Assembly (NCBI GenBank): GCA_019722365.1 | Contig: JADFUC010001562.1 | Coordinates: 110,247 to 174,246, forward strand | DNA from: Lithospermum erythrorhizon | Lineage: Eukaryota; Streptophyta; Magnoliopsida; Boraginales; Boraginaceae | Length of the DNA: 64,000 nucleotides | Direction of reading: 5' to 3' | Shown here: piece by piece, positions 48,024 to 60,199 of the stretch | Numbering within the stretch: position 1 is the stretch's first letter | How the letters are laid out: each line of letters opens with the position of its first letter | The notes under the pieces: generated by a model | What the model was told of the DNA's origin: nothing | Seen by the model: only the letters and a program-made list of their open reading frames with translations | Database searches by the model: none | Made by a program: the position numbers and the translations under genes

Positions 48024-49317
48024 TGGATTTTAATTTACAATTGGATGATCGATGAAGATGGAGGATGCGTGAAGCAGGCGGAAGAAGTAGATGATAAGGT
48101 GACTTAATCTACAGTTCGTGGGGGATTGCTTTTCTTCAGAGGATCACTACAAATAGTTTGTAAAACTTCCTCCAAAACTACACGTAAACGGGGGTAATAT
48201 AAAGGTTTCACAACTATTTTAACACTGCTAAAGCACGCATCTTTTGCAACACTATACACACCCAAATAATAACTTATTTACTAAAATAATAATTTTATCC
48301 TTAATTTAAACTTCTAACTACTATACTTAAAAATATGGGACAATAAAATAGTCCTTTCATCACCAAACCCAACACTATTCAATATATAGCAGCTTAGATG
48401 GACATCTCTGTGCTGTGCAATTTAGATTTTTCATTATCAAAATTAATGGAAAAAATATATATACCCCTAATATTTATTAGAAAAAGTACATATATCCTTC
48501 TAATATGAAAACATAACGATTTACCCTTATGGTTTAGATAATGTAAAGATTTTACCGCTTTCACATGACTTTGACGGGCGTTAACTAACAAGCTATGTTG
48601 TCCTAATTGTATAGTTTTCCCATAATCACTAATCCAAATCACTAGAATATTGTTCATAATTCCTAAAATTCAAATCATATTCAATAATTCTTGCCATTAT
48701 TTCACATGACAAAAGACAGAGCAGCCCACTATGTAATAACCTCTATCATCATTCCACCAACTATATATCTAATTTATCCATTCAACCCATCGAAAAGCTT
48801 AAAGCTACTACTGAAGTCCATTTCACGAAGTTTATCGGTATGTCGACTGCTAACACTAATTAAATGGAGTAATTCTATAATTATTTATGAAAAAATTCTT
48901 TTTTTTAAATAACTCCTTTTAAAATAGGCACTAACCCATGTTACTAGAAGACAAGGCACGTTAAGCTCCATTTTATTTGCCCAAATAACAAAGTAAGTGA
49001 ATTTTTATGATTTTCTTTGGTGTATTTTGATTTTCTTTGGTATATTTTGATTTTTTTTTTTATATCATGATAATTGAATTGGTAATTATAATTCATATAT
49101 ATCACACTAATGGAAAATTAAATGAAGATTAGACCAAATTAAATTGATTTAAAGTCCAATATGAGTGATGAAAACTATCAGGATCCAAACCATTTTATCT
49201 AATTACCGAAACCATATATATAATCCATATAATAATTTGAGATTGGCTTGTTTCATCATCATTATTATCATATATGGCAATAATAATTCACATATAATAA
49301 CGTGTAAAATAAGTACA
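48024..49317. other. Intergenic region upstream of the LCAT4-like gene
   Basis: Contains the LCAT4 promoter and 5' UTR (first few hundred bases above 48023) but no box could be fixed with confidence. About 49008-49060 has a short tandem GATTTTCTTTGGTRTATTTT repeat. No ORF of interest. Confidence 0.4.
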
Positions 49318-49326
49318 ATGTTTTTT
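49318..49326. repeat. Left 9-bp target-site duplication of the MULE
   Basis: ATGTTTTTT, identical to 54984-54992 on the other side of the element. Nine bases is the duplication length of Mutator-like elements. Confidence 0.85.
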
Positions 49327-49454
49327 GGGCAAAAGGCCTCGGCGCCCATCAGGTTATTCGAAATAATCGCTTTTGCCCACTATATAATATAAGTGTCCAT
49401 TCCCACCTATTACAAGTCCTTAATTACACAATTACAACCATTCCGTATGTTGAC
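49327..49454 (+). repeat. Left terminal inverted repeat of the MULE
   Basis: Pairs with 54851-54983 read in reverse; both start GGGCAAAAGG and share AAATAATCGCTTTTGCC. It also serves as the upstream region of the GRF gene, whose start codon is about 230 bp inside. Confidence 0.85.
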
Positions 49455-49682
49455 TATTAAGTCATTTTCAGCGGGTTAATTATTTACATTTGCAAACATG
49501 TTGGGGTAATTTTAACAATTGAAAAACCTAATTTGACAACCTAATCTAATTCGATTTCCCCAAATTGAATTACAACCTTTCCCCCCAAATTGATTTAGGG
49601 CAATAGCAAAACCTAAATATCATATTCAACCTTCGATCGTCCCCTAAATTCGACCAAAACCTACCCTAGTTCCATCATTCAA

Positions 49683-50212
49683 ATGTCGAAATCTAATGTG
49701 AACTACTCAAGCATGTCGTCGATGTCTAGTAATGCCGAGAATGAAGAGAAGATTGTTTATTGCAAATATTGTGGTAAAAATTGCATAAAACTAGTGTCAA
49801 CTACAAAAGAAAATCCTGGTCAAAGTTTTTTTGCATGTCCTACGCCAAGGGTAAGTTTATTATGAAAATGTACTTAAGTGTTTGAAGAGATATGAAATCT
49901 TTGTTAAGTTTCGAACTTGTCTATTGTAGTTTGTTGGTGGATATGGTTGGATAGATTGGGCAGATAACGCATATGGTACTTCCTCTTCTCAGTCCCATGG
50001 AGGGCGTTTTGATGCTATTGAGGTGCTATTGAAGGAAAAAAAATGAAGAAATAGCGAAACTTGGATTGGAAATTGATCGAATTACATCAGCACTTGTTGC
50101 AGAAAAGAAGCACACCAAGTATTTGTCAAAATATCTAAATGACAGTTTTTTTATAATTGTTGTTCTACTTGTCCATTTCTTGTTTTCTGGGGGTAAGGAA
50201 ATCGACATTTGA
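49683..50212 (+). pseudogene. GRF zinc-finger / coiled-coil / TM protein gene, frameshifted
   Basis: Exon 1 (49683-49850) encodes a Ser-rich start, then CKYCGKNCIKL and NPGQSFFACP, the GRF-type zinc-finger pattern (nucleic-acid binding). A GT-AG intron (49851-49929) joins it to a second exon starting FVGGYGWIDWAD, the usual aromatic end of the finger. The frame stops at 50044 right after a run of eight A (50036-50043). One base shift continues it through a Lys/Glu/Leu-rich coiled-coil-like stretch and a hydrophobic C-terminal helix (SFFIIVVLLVHFLF) to a stop at 50210-50212. This finger/coil/TM layout is that of a common plant GRF protein family. It occupies the mudrB position of a MULE. A shortened protein from the first frame remains possible. 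Confidence 0.65.
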
Positions 50213-50683
50213 ATGAAGTGTTGCAGCATTTGATTAGTAGAATGCATGGAATGTTGTTGATTCAAAATGTTGATTAATGTATGAATGTTGTTGACATTAA
50301 AAATGTTGATTAATGTATGAATGTTGTTTATTTCAGCATGTATGAATGAATGTTGTTGCATTGATGTTTATTTAACAATGTAATTGTTGATTTCAGTATG
50401 TATGGCTATTGTTTAGAAGGGTGAACATAAAATGTAAAGAAGTAATCGAAAAGGTATAAAAACAACCATGGTGGAATTAGAAGATAATAGTCAAAGTTAC
50501 ATTGTTTCAAAAGAAGCACCAAACCATCCTAGAGTAAATAAACATAGGGATTGTCTTCAAACACATTCAACAAATTATCTTCAAACACATTAAAAAAAGT
50601 CACACATTTGGAACTAACTGTTTTTAAACACATTCAAGAAGCACCACCAAGTGCTCAAAAGCTATTTTGTTTCCATGCTTATT
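50213..50683. repeat. Convergent intergenic region with short tandem repeats
   Basis: Between the 3' ends of the two MULE genes. At about 50265-50340 the unit AATGTTGATTAATGTATGAA recurs, with scattered ATGTTGTT copies. No ORF. Confidence 0.45.
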
Positions 50684-53600
50684 CTAGCCACCTTGATACA
50701 ACCTACTCGCTCTGGACTTAAGCCTCCTGACTATTGTTGTTGTTGTTGCTTCAATTGACTGACTGCTACTAGTTGGAGCTACTTCAGTCTGGCTCTGGCT
50801 GAACCTTGTCTTCTTCCTTGTTGGGGTAGGAATGGGTTGGGTAGAACTCCGTTGTTTCTTCTTCCTTGGCTTTGTAGGAGCTTCTTTACCAACATCTTGT
50901 GGTTCAGCAGGAGTCTTTGGAGATGGAGCAAATTGTGCAACATTTGCAGCTGGAGTCTTTGGAGATAGAGCAGGTTGAGTAACATTTGCAGCTGGAGTAT
51001 TTGGAGATGGAGCAGGTTGTACAATATTTGCCGGTACATTAGTAGCAGGTTGTGCAACATTTGTAGATGGAACTATTAAATGCATCTCAACAAACCAACT
51101 CATTAAATTTTGCAACTGCTCAAAAGAGAATATTGAAGAAGATTAAGTACATATATTGTGCAGTTTTAACATCATAAGATAAGATCAATTGTGCAGTTTT
51201 AATAGAGAAAGTGAATGCTTACATATAGCCCATAGTCAGCTTGTTCTGAATCAATGACTTCATCCTCATTTCTGTTTTGTGTAGAAGTTTCTCCTTCACC
51301 ACTCTGATAGGCAGCTTTCTTTTTTGTACAAGTTCTCACATTATGTCCTAGGACTCCACAATATTTGCAAGTATGTGTGTACCACTTAGTCAAATGTTGC
51401 TTCCCTTTATAGTTCTTGATCTCTGTAATGTCTTTCCTTATACTTAGCTTAGGTCTACCAGCTTGTCTAACATACTTAGGAGGCAATAAGGTAATGTTGT
51501 CGGTGTTCTCCCATTCAGAAGGTCCAGTCATTGGTTTCAAAACATTCTCATACATCCATCCAAAAGTTGTCAGTTGGTAGCAGTTTGAGACATGATTAAC
51601 AAGATCTTGTTTCCTAGAGTAGATTGCAAGAATTGCATGTATGCAAGGGATGTCTGATAGTTTCCAAATCCTACAACTACATTCTTTTTTTTCTTAAATC
51701 CACCTTATAGTGATCACCTTTATGACTATAAACTTTAAAGCCATCAACACCATTCCAGGTGTATGTATAGCCATCTGCATATATTGTTCTTCTATCTAGT
51801 ATTTTGGTAATCTTAGGACATATAGGGCCAGGTTTGGTACCTATTGAAAACTTTCTATCCTTAATCCTCTCCATTAAGAACCTCCTAATTCTCTCCAACA
51901 TTGTGATTATAGGCTTATCTTTAGCAGACAGAATGAATGAATTGAAGGATTCACTTAGATTGTTACAAAGCATGTCACTTTTCAACTCTACAGAGAAGAA
52001 AGCCTTACACCAATGTTTAGGATTACCTGCATTAGTTGAAATCCACTCATAAGCAGCAGCATCCATTTCCTTCAAATCTAACATTTCAGCCAAATGATTA
52101 GCCTTTGTAGATGCTCTAGCACAAGCCCACAACTTGTCCCTCATCAACAAACTTTCATGCTGCCTTTTGAAGTTTCTATAAATGTGTTGAACACAATTTC
52201 TATGTTCAACCCTTGGAAATAACTCAAAAAGTGCACTCTATAATCCCTGAAATAATCAAAGTAGGACCTATTAGTATTAATAATATGCAATTTTACTAGT
52301 AAATATGATTGCAAAATACCTTTTGTTCGTCACTCATGATGACATAATCCTCCTCATCTACAATCTGAATATCTACTATCAAGGCTTGTAGGAACCACCT
52401 CCAAGTTTTTTTGTTCTCTTTTTCAACAACTGCCCAACACAAGGGCCACCAACCATTATTTGGATCAACAACAACCGCACTTAGAATCTGCATTTTATGT
52501 AATCATTTAGTGTGGCAGCCATCTAGTCCAATTAACTTCCTCCCACTAATCTTGAACCCCTCTATCAATGGCTTAAGGCAGACATATATTCTCTTGAATA
52601 CACCAACTCTAGCATCCTCCACACATGGATCCCACTCAGCAAATACAGTTGATCCAGGGTGTGACTTTTTCAGCTCTTCAATGTAGGGAAAAATCATTTT
52701 GTACTGGTCATTGTGATCTCCCTCGATAGCTTCAATGCTTTCTCTCTAACTCTCCTAGCTTGATGATCTGTTATCATTAATCCAAACTTTGTATCCATAA
52801 CAACTTTCAACACTTTTAGAGACATGTCAGGTAGTAACCTAAACCAGTCAAGTAGGACCTTAGCCAACCAAGGACTCTTCACTAATCCTTCTTCCTTTAA
52901 AAGAAACAACACAAAATATTATGTTTCTTTTGAGATTGTCTTAATAACTAGATCACTATCATTCACCTTCTTCTCTCTCTCTAGACAACCAAACAAGTAA
53001 TCAGCCTACTACATGGAAATTGACATCTAGCTCTAAATTTATGGCTCTCATTACATGTATCATATGTCCTTTCTCCTAATGGAAGAAGATAAATACCATG
53101 TCATTACTCCTTCAATTGTTTAGAGCTTGGAAAATTCAAGTCCCCGGAACAAACGGATTGACATTCTTTTCTTGAAGTAAACATATCTATTCTTCTTCTC
53201 ATGGTATCCGCCACCTTAGTATTCATTTGATCGTGGCCAGATTACTCATCGTAAGTCGCCATGTAATTTAATTATCAAAATCCGAATCATCCAAATCCTT
53301 ACCTGAGACATCTTTCCCATCATCTTCTCGTATCGAACCCAATTCCGCCATTCTCCTTTCTTTTAAATTTAATACCACAAGTCCTGCATATGTGGACCTT
53401 TATGTTTTTTCTTCTTCCCAAGAGTCAGATCGCTTTGCTTCACATGTATCATCAACTGATTAATACTTAAAAAGTCTGTAGCGACAAAGTTGTTTCTCTT
53501 TTCTATGAATCAGACTACTCTTCTTCAGCACAAACAAACTCTTCTTCAATTTGATCTAAGAAAACTTCACTCAAAATGGAATTTGAACCATCTAAGTCTC

Positions 53601-53890
53601 CATCATCAAAATTGTCTTTTTCCTTCCCATACAACACATCATTTACATCATCATATTCACTTTCATCTAAAGAGATCCTCCCTCACCCCTTCATCCTCCA
53701 CATCCTCTTCATCCTCATCACCTTCTATATTTACTATCCGAATCCAACAACTCATTCTCCTCTCGCTTTCTACTTTCTCCTCATTTTCTACCCTAACATC
53801 GCCAGCTGGCCACTATCACTATCAATATCACCGTCACTATCACTATCTCTTCATCGGCCTGCTAAATCTCAACTACACCAACATCACCTC
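50684..53890 (-). pseudogene. mudrA-type MULE transposase, degenerate
   Basis: Transposase related to maize MURA, read on the minus strand. An acidic Asp/Ser- and Glu-rich N-terminal part lies at about 53870-53650. The pre-catalytic block is at 52912-52730 (KSPWLAKVLLDWF). The catalytic block with GLDGCH is at about 52520. SAVVVDPNNGWWPLCWAVVE (52485-52430) and MSDEQK (near 52325) follow. HRNCVQHIYRNF (about 52180) and LSESFN (near 51965) come next. Then come a SWIM finger (CSCRIWKL..IPCIHA, about 51690-51620), an AGRPK linker and a zinc knuckle CKYCGVLGHNVRTC (about 51365), and a Pro/Ala-rich basic tail. Introns are at about 52247-52319 and 51116-51222. Breaks: frameshift near 52730, TGA at 52503-52505, TAG at about 52238, and a frameshift in an eight-T run at 51685-51692. 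Confidence 0.85.
50905..51060 (-). repeat. 42-bp tandem repeats in the mudrA C-terminal tail
   Basis: Three to four 42-bp units encode a 14-residue repeat of the form NVAQPAPSPKTPAA. The frame is kept across units, so the array expanded while the gene was coding. Confidence 0.7.
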
Positions 53891-54850
53891 TAACCACATT
53901 CACCCATCTCTTTCATTTGATTTAGCCTTTAAGAAACCTCGTGAGAATAATCACTAAGTTTAATATTGCCAAACTCATCATCCCTCGCCTATTAATATAC
54001 TCCAAGATTACTAAATTCTTTTTAATGAAGTAAACATCAATAAATTGAATCTTATTAGAAAACCACAACTTCATTAAATATTTTCTTTTACTCGCTTTTA
54101 AGAGGGAACAACCCATTCAAGCCATCAATATTAGGGTGTTTATACACACACGAAGCAAACTCACCATAACGTAAGACCAACCCGAATGCCCAAGTCGGCC
54201 GATCAACCCAATTCAAAGGTTCTCGCATCACAAGAATCAAATATTTCAACCTTTGCTTACCCTCATACGAGCAAATTAGGGTCACCATTCAACTCGTCAC
54301 TATGTGAGTAACTGACGCTAAAGAAATTCTTCATACAAGATACGCAATCTTCATGTGCTCTTCATCATCGAAAAGTGAGATTCCTTTATCTCGAACTCCC
54401 GACTCACCCATCACGCTTTTACTTAGATTTAACAATTCTGCTCAAACGGAAGGGTTTAGGTTTAATTTAGGTACAATCAACGTGTCAACGCTAGAGTTTA
54501 GCTTACTTTGGGAAATAATAGATTGCTCGGCCAGCGACGGGTTAAATGTTTGTATTATCGACCTGTAAGGGTTTTGGGGTTTTAAGACCAATCGACTAGC
54601 TTTTGGGGCGATGAAAAAATGTGTCAATGATAGATTCATTCAATCTATACTCTCAGCTTAAACTAAATTATTTCGAGCTGGAGCCACGCGAATGACATTT
54701 GTCCCTAAAATCACACGTTAAAGTGACATATTTGTCCCTAAATCAGATGGTAATTTATTACAACTTTCAATTGTCTTATAATGGTTCTGCGGTCAAAAAG
54801 TATTTCCTTTTATTTAACCCATTCATAATGAAATAACGGTCAACATTCTT

Positions 54851-54983
54851 CGTCAACTCACGGAATGGGTATATAATTGTCATTAGTACTTCAGAATAAA
54901 GTGGAAATGACACTTATATTATTATATAGCTGGCAAAAGCGATTATTTCTAATAACCTCGACGGGCGCCAATGCCTTTTGCCC
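54851..54983 (-). repeat. Right terminal inverted repeat of the MULE
   Basis: Read inward from 54983 it starts GGGCAAAAGGCATTGGCGCC and follows the left TIR with substitutions for about 133 bp. It lies upstream of the mudrA gene and probably held its promoter. Confidence 0.85.
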
Positions 54984-54992
54984 ATGTTTTTT
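54984..54992. repeat. Right 9-bp target-site duplication of the MULE
   Basis: ATGTTTTTT, identical to 49318-49326. Confidence 0.85.
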
Positions 54993-55500
54993 CTCTCTCA
55001 AGAAAATGATAAAATCTATAATATTTTATACAAGACGCCTCGCCTCCACATCGTATCGAAACATCAACCATATTGGCTATAATGTCTCGAGCCACCTTTT
55101 GTTTCGTTGGCTCTCAAAAAATGTCAACTTTCTCTTTGGACGTAAGGAACTCTAGTCAAGCTTTCTTTGGAAATGCGGGCAAGCAATCTTTGAGATAATA
55201 TTTTTGGTGATACGGGTGCCAAAGGAATTCTATAAAATTTCATAAACTCCCTTGATTATTATCATTTATACGGGTATTCGATTCAAACCTTTTTTTGAAG
55301 ATAACAAATTATTTAAACAAACTAATCCCGTTTTCAAGTGAACGTGTAATCAGGTTTAATCTTTAATAAGTTCAAGCGCTTCAAGGGTTGATCGGGATGT
55401 TCGAAGGCTCAAGGTTGAGCCTAACAAACGCCAAGCTATTCGCGAGCCTCGTGATCTTTATTGTTATAGAGCGCTTGTAAGGAAACTCCACACTTTAGTA
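54993..55500. other. Gene-free stretch between MULE and copia LTR
   Basis: No ORF with domain signal and no recognisable repeat. It may include the first bases of the copia LTR, whose left border is not fixed. Confidence 0.35.
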
Positions 55501-56638
55501 TATGTTGTTTTAAGTATGAGAGAAATGACTTTTTGCTAATTTTAATCTTGAATTGTTTTTAAAATTGATAGTCCGTGAGTTTTTAATCCTAAGTATAGAT
55601 CGATTCATTGTTGGGTGCTCGCATAAATGCATCGCGTGTCATTTTGTTTTCGAGAATTGGCTCAAACGCATCCATACTTTGGAAGTGAAAACATCTGACC
55701 ATCGAGACCCCATCGTAGGCTGGAAGCGATCGTGGTTCGATGATCGAGACCCCATCGGTAGGCTTTACTGCCTCGATAGGTCCTCGATGACGGCACTCGG
55801 CCTCCTCGATGTGGTCTACACAGAGTGGCTTTTTATAGTCGCCGCTTCCCGCCTGAGGGCTCATCGAGACCCCCTGGTCTCGATGGGGTCTCGATGCGCG
55901 GCCACTTTTCAGCCTATTTTTGTGCACTATATAAGTCCCCTTCTATTTTAAAACCCCAACCTTTTTGACCTAATTCTCAAGCATTAAATTCCTTCCAATT
56001 CAAAAAGGCAAAAGTCAATAACTCTCACATTTAATCTTCATTATCTTTGTAGAGTAGCTTCCCCTAGTTGTGTGCAAAATTGTATTCTCTATCCTCAATC
56101 GTGGATTTAGTGAAATCCTCAGACAAGCGTGAAGATGTGGCTCGCTATTCCTGGGAATGGGAGTTAGCAGTCGAAATCCCAAGAGGGTATTCTTGCCCTC
56201 AATCTAGGTAGATTAGGTGTGCTGAAATCCCAATGGGTAGCTCTCGGGTCACTGTTGGAGGCTGGGGTGTTTGATAATAGTCTCGAGAGAAGCTTGCTTG
56301 TGTGTAATCAAACAATTTCTTCAAGAGCGCTTATCTTTGCCAAAATCCCGAGGTCGGAAAGCCGAATCGCCGAAAGCATTAGAACCGAAACTCAAAAATC
56401 GCGGTGTATCGCCTTTTCTATCTTTACTCCCATTTTCAAGTATTCTTGTTATTTTAGCTAATCATATTTTAGTTGTTTAATTCTTGACTAATCGTTCTCG
56501 AGCTTGGGTAGTCGGTCTATCGAATTAATTTATATTCCTATTGTTTGTTAATTCCGCTTTATTAAATTAAAACTCGAAAAAATTATAATCTTAACTTAAA
56601 ACCTTATTCACCCCCCTAAGGTTATATTTAGGCTAACA
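55500..56638 (+). repeat. 5' LTR of the copia element
   Basis: The right border is firm: ...GGCTAACA followed two bases later by the primer site. The left border is only approximate (a TGTTG at about 55503 is a candidate). A TATATAAG box at 55928-55935 follows a GC-rich palindromic block (55680-55905) with repeated TCGAGACCCC and GGTCTCGATG motifs. Confidence 0.65.
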
Positions 56639-56640
56639 AT

Positions 56641-56652
56641 TGGTATCAGAGC
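56641..56652 (+). other. Primer-binding site (initiator tRNA-Met)
   Basis: TGGTATCAGAGC, the complement of the 3' end of plant initiator tRNA-Met, two bases after the LTR end. This is the standard start of minus-strand synthesis in plant copia elements. Confidence 0.9.
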
Positions 56653-56719
56653 CCGTGTTCTACTTACTCAAAGTTTAAAATTCAGAGAAAAGATCACGGG
56701 TAGTAATGGAATATAGGGT

Positions 56720-57830
56720 AGCTCTCAGAACTTTTGTGTTGAAGGTAGGTCAAGTGCAAGGCCACCATTGCTTGATGGATCAAACTATGACTATTGGTGT
56801 AACACCTTCAAGTATCATGTTCAAAGCATTGATTACAAACTATGGAGGGTGATCATCAAGGGTCCACTTATTCCCCAATTTAAGTATCAAATTCTCCAAG
56901 CCGAGCGCTCATGTGAACTTCGACTCTCGCGCTGAGGAGACAAATATAAAAAGAGTTAGGTGTACCGCTGCAGGAAGTCCCAATCGGTGATGTGGGATAA
57001 AAGAGGATGATGGAGTGCTAAGGGACGAGGAACTCAAGAAAGTGGAGCACTCTAAAGCCATTCACGCTTCTTCACAACGCCACGCGCAGACGGGAGGAGC
57101 ATGCCTCGAGTCATGGACGAACGTCATGAGATACGGGACTTCCTGTAAAACCGCCCATACCGTTCCTCCCAGCTGGCGGGAAGACTACAAGGGTTCGACT
57201 TTTGATTCAGAGAGTATCAAACCTTCTAAATGTATCATGGAGAGTCTATTAAAGACATGCATCAAAGGTTCACTACCATCATCAATAACTTGATTCTCTT
57301 AGTAAAGACATTCTCCTTGTAGTTAATTAAATCGAGAATTATCAAGCAGCTCAATCCCGAGTTTGGCCAAAAAAGTACGTGCCATAAATGGCCAAGGATA
57401 TCAAGACTCTCTCTCCACTAAGAGCTCATTGGATCCCTTGAAAGCGTAAGAGAAGTAATTACAAAAAACAAGGCTCGAATCGTAGGACAAAAAGAAATGG
57501 CTCCTTGTGGGCGGCTAAAAGCTCAAAAGTTAAGCCGAGAAGATCAGAAATGCATTTTAGGATGATGAAGACATGGCCATGCTCGCTAGAGACTACAAAA
57601 AGTTTCGAGATTCAAAAAGAATAATGATGATCATGGGACATAGAAGCTTCAAGAAATATGACAACTATGAAAGTGAAGTACGTAAGGATAAAGAGAAAGA
57701 GGCAAAATCAAAAGAGATAAAATATTTTGAATGCAACAAGCCCGACATCTTCAAGATGGATTGTCCCTGCCTAGCTAAGAGGTCTCAATCCAAGAAAGTA
57801 TGCAAGTGCCACTTGGGAGGATGAACTGAA
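56720..57830 (+). pseudogene. copia gag remnant with degenerate zinc knuckle
   Basis: About 56755-56870 reads RPPLLDGSNYDYW, then IDYKLW and IKGPLIP, the N-terminal gag blocks of SIRE-like copia elements. About 57240-57440, in several frames, carries the RFTTIINNL and ELIGSLE blocks. About 57730-57765 reads FECNKPDIFKMDCP, a CCHC knuckle with first Cys and His positions lost. Several frameshifts and stops interrupt it. Confidence 0.65.
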
Positions 57831-58869
57831 GCGAATTCACCGGCTGAGACATGCAATGAGCGCTTGCCTCATGGCACAAGACTCCATGGAGTACCTCTAA
57901 CTCTAATTTCTTATCGGATGATTTAGCTCATTAGTGATTTATGAGCACTCGACTAGTAGTTTTGACAAGCTGCTAAATAACTATAATGAGTTGTTAGAAA
58001 GTTATGAAAAAATTGCTTAAAAGAAACAAAGAACTTTCAAAAACAAATAAAAACTTGCTAAAACTACTCTCAAAATGAAGTTACTTCGCTAAAGCTTTCT
58101 TGACTCCAATCTTAAAAATGATGGAATTCTTGAAAAATTGGAGCTTAAACAAAATCTTAGTAAGATTGAGTTGGAAAATGTAGAACTTCAAAAATCACCA
58201 ACTTGTATTCTCGAGAACAAAACAAGTTGAATGAAATTCTTTGATGCTCAACGCTATCCAACCAACAAAAAAGCGGATTAGGCTATTCAAGTGATAACCT
58301 TATCCTTCTAATGTTACTTCATCATCCGTATTAAATTTATTAGACCGCTTTTTTACTTGCACTTATTGTGAGAAAGTGGAAATCATGAGTCTTCTAGGGA
58401 TGTCTGCCTCCAAAGTGCTGTTACGAGATTGGGCACCCTACATTCCAAGTCTCAAAGACCTAAACGGATCGCGAGTAGGAAATCCATTTTTACTTACTAA
58501 CTCCCCAAGACCAAATCACATTGGGTACCTCGAACGTGAGAACTTGATTTTGTGTTGTAAGTACGCCAATTCATGAAAGACAATATTTGACGGTGGATAC
58601 CGGGATTTCTCAAGGCATGACCTTTATGATGCCGCACTTTTCTTTAAAGCTCAAAATGGCGCGTGTAGGAAATGTAAAGTTCGCTAACAACGAAACCACC
58701 AAAATCTTAGGTAAAGGGATGCATTGGTAAGAAAGGTTGTTTTAAGATTAAAAATACTTTGTTTGTTGATGGCGTTAGTTTAATCTACTACATTCAAATT
58801 TCATGCGAAAATGATTACGGTGGTCAAGTTTTCTAAAACATAAATGTAGTCATTTCAATGCTTCATCTT

Positions 58870-59880
58870 CATTTGTTGTGCATGGTTATCGATTGAATAA
58901 TGTTTACTATGTAAATTTGGATTTGGTTGAAGCTAGTAATATTTGCATGAATGTGGTTCATGATGACAGTTATGGCATCGACGGTCGGGTCATGCTAAGA
59001 TTGAAATGTTATCTTAAATCAGATAAGAACTGCGATAAAAGGCCCTACCAAGTCTCACGTACAAAAAGGATAAACTTTGAGATGCATGTCAACTCGTAAA
59101 ATGCATAAATCATCTTTAAATCTATAAATCTTGTTTCACAAAACCATAAAACATTTGTTACATATGGATTTGCTTTGGAGCAGATGGATGCGGCGGAAAT
59201 TGGGAGGATCTAAATATGCCCTTGTAATTGTGGGATGATTACTCAAGGTTTACTTGGGTAATTGGTCTCAAGCACAAGTATGACATGCTTAAAGAGTTCG
59301 CTAAGTTATGTAGAAAGCTCATGAACGGTATGGCTCCAAACCAAAGCCATAAGAAGCGATCACGGAGGCGAGTTCGAAATGAGGAGTTCAAGAGTTTTGT
59401 GGGGAGGCATGTGGATCCAACACAAATTTTTCGCACCAAGAACACCTCAACAAAATGGAGTTGTGGAGTTTAAAGAATAGGACCATTCAAGAAACGTGGG
59501 CTCGGACTATCGAATGAACACAACCTGCCAAAATACTTTTGGGGGACATGCCGCGGACAATCGCTGTTATACTATCAACCGGTATTTAGACCTATTCTCG
59601 ACAAACTCCTTATGAACTTTGGTATGGTAAGATCCATCGTGATGATTACTTTAAAGTTTTGGGTGTAAATGCTATATTCTAAACACCAAAGATAGATTGG
59701 TAAATTCATGCTAAATCTAGCACGAGGCAATCTTTCTTTCTCAAGCATTCTAAAACTAGTAAAGCATATATCATCTATAATACAGCGATCAATGCCAGGC
59801 AAGAATCTATTCATGTGAACTTTGATGAATCTAATCCGCTTATGTTGAGAAAGTTGTAGTAGATGAGGATGATTCAATAG
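58870..59880 (+). pseudogene. copia integrase remnant
   Basis: About 58880-59090 holds the GAG pre-integrase region (HGYRLNNVYYV, then a degraded His/Cys zinc finger with RSGHAK and DACQ). About 59225-59310 reads DDYSRFTW and LKHKYDMLKEF, the first part of the integrase core with its catalytic Asp. Around 59640-59700 a SFGCKCYILNTKD block marks the C-terminal half. Frames are broken at many points. Confidence 0.7.
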
Positions 59881-60199
59881 TGTCAATGTGGATGTGAATT
59901 AATAAAGAAGTACGAGCCTCAAAAACCAAGGTTCAAACTTATAAGCATCAATTATGTGGGGGAGAAAACAAATAACTCATCGAACCGCAAGACGCGATGA
60001 TTATCTCCAGGGCGAACACATGAAGATTTACTCTAGGGAGACGAATCAAGTAGGGAATCATCCCCCTCGACCTCATTCTAGGCGATCTCTCAAGTAATCT
60101 ACTGATCCTCTTTAAACAATGTTTGCCTTCATAGTGCGCTTACGTGTTCTCAAGTAGTAATCACTCTCTTAATGTTAAACAAGTCCTAGAGGATCCGGA

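Larger units (their letters stand above)
49327..54983. mobile_element. Mutator-like element (MULE), 5.66 kb, with TIRs and TSD
   Basis: Terminal inverted repeats of about 130 bp start GGGCAAAAGG at both ends (49327-49454 and 54851-54983). Both share GGCGCCC, GGTTATT..AAATAATCG and CTTTTGCC blocks, and both are flanked by a perfect 9-bp duplication ATGTTTTTT. Inside lie a mudrA-type transposase gene on the minus strand and a GRF zinc-finger gene on the plus strand. They converge, as mudrA and mudrB do in maize MuDR. Transposase frames are broken, so the copy cannot be autonomous. The clean target duplication with diverged TIRs indicates an old but unrearranged insertion. Confidence 0.9.

Noticed and set aside
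53490..53957. Plus-strand ORFs rich in His/Ser/Leu
   Set aside because: The reverse strand reads Asp/Ser and Glu-rich acidic stretches typical of the mudrA N-terminus; the plus ORFs are composition shadows.
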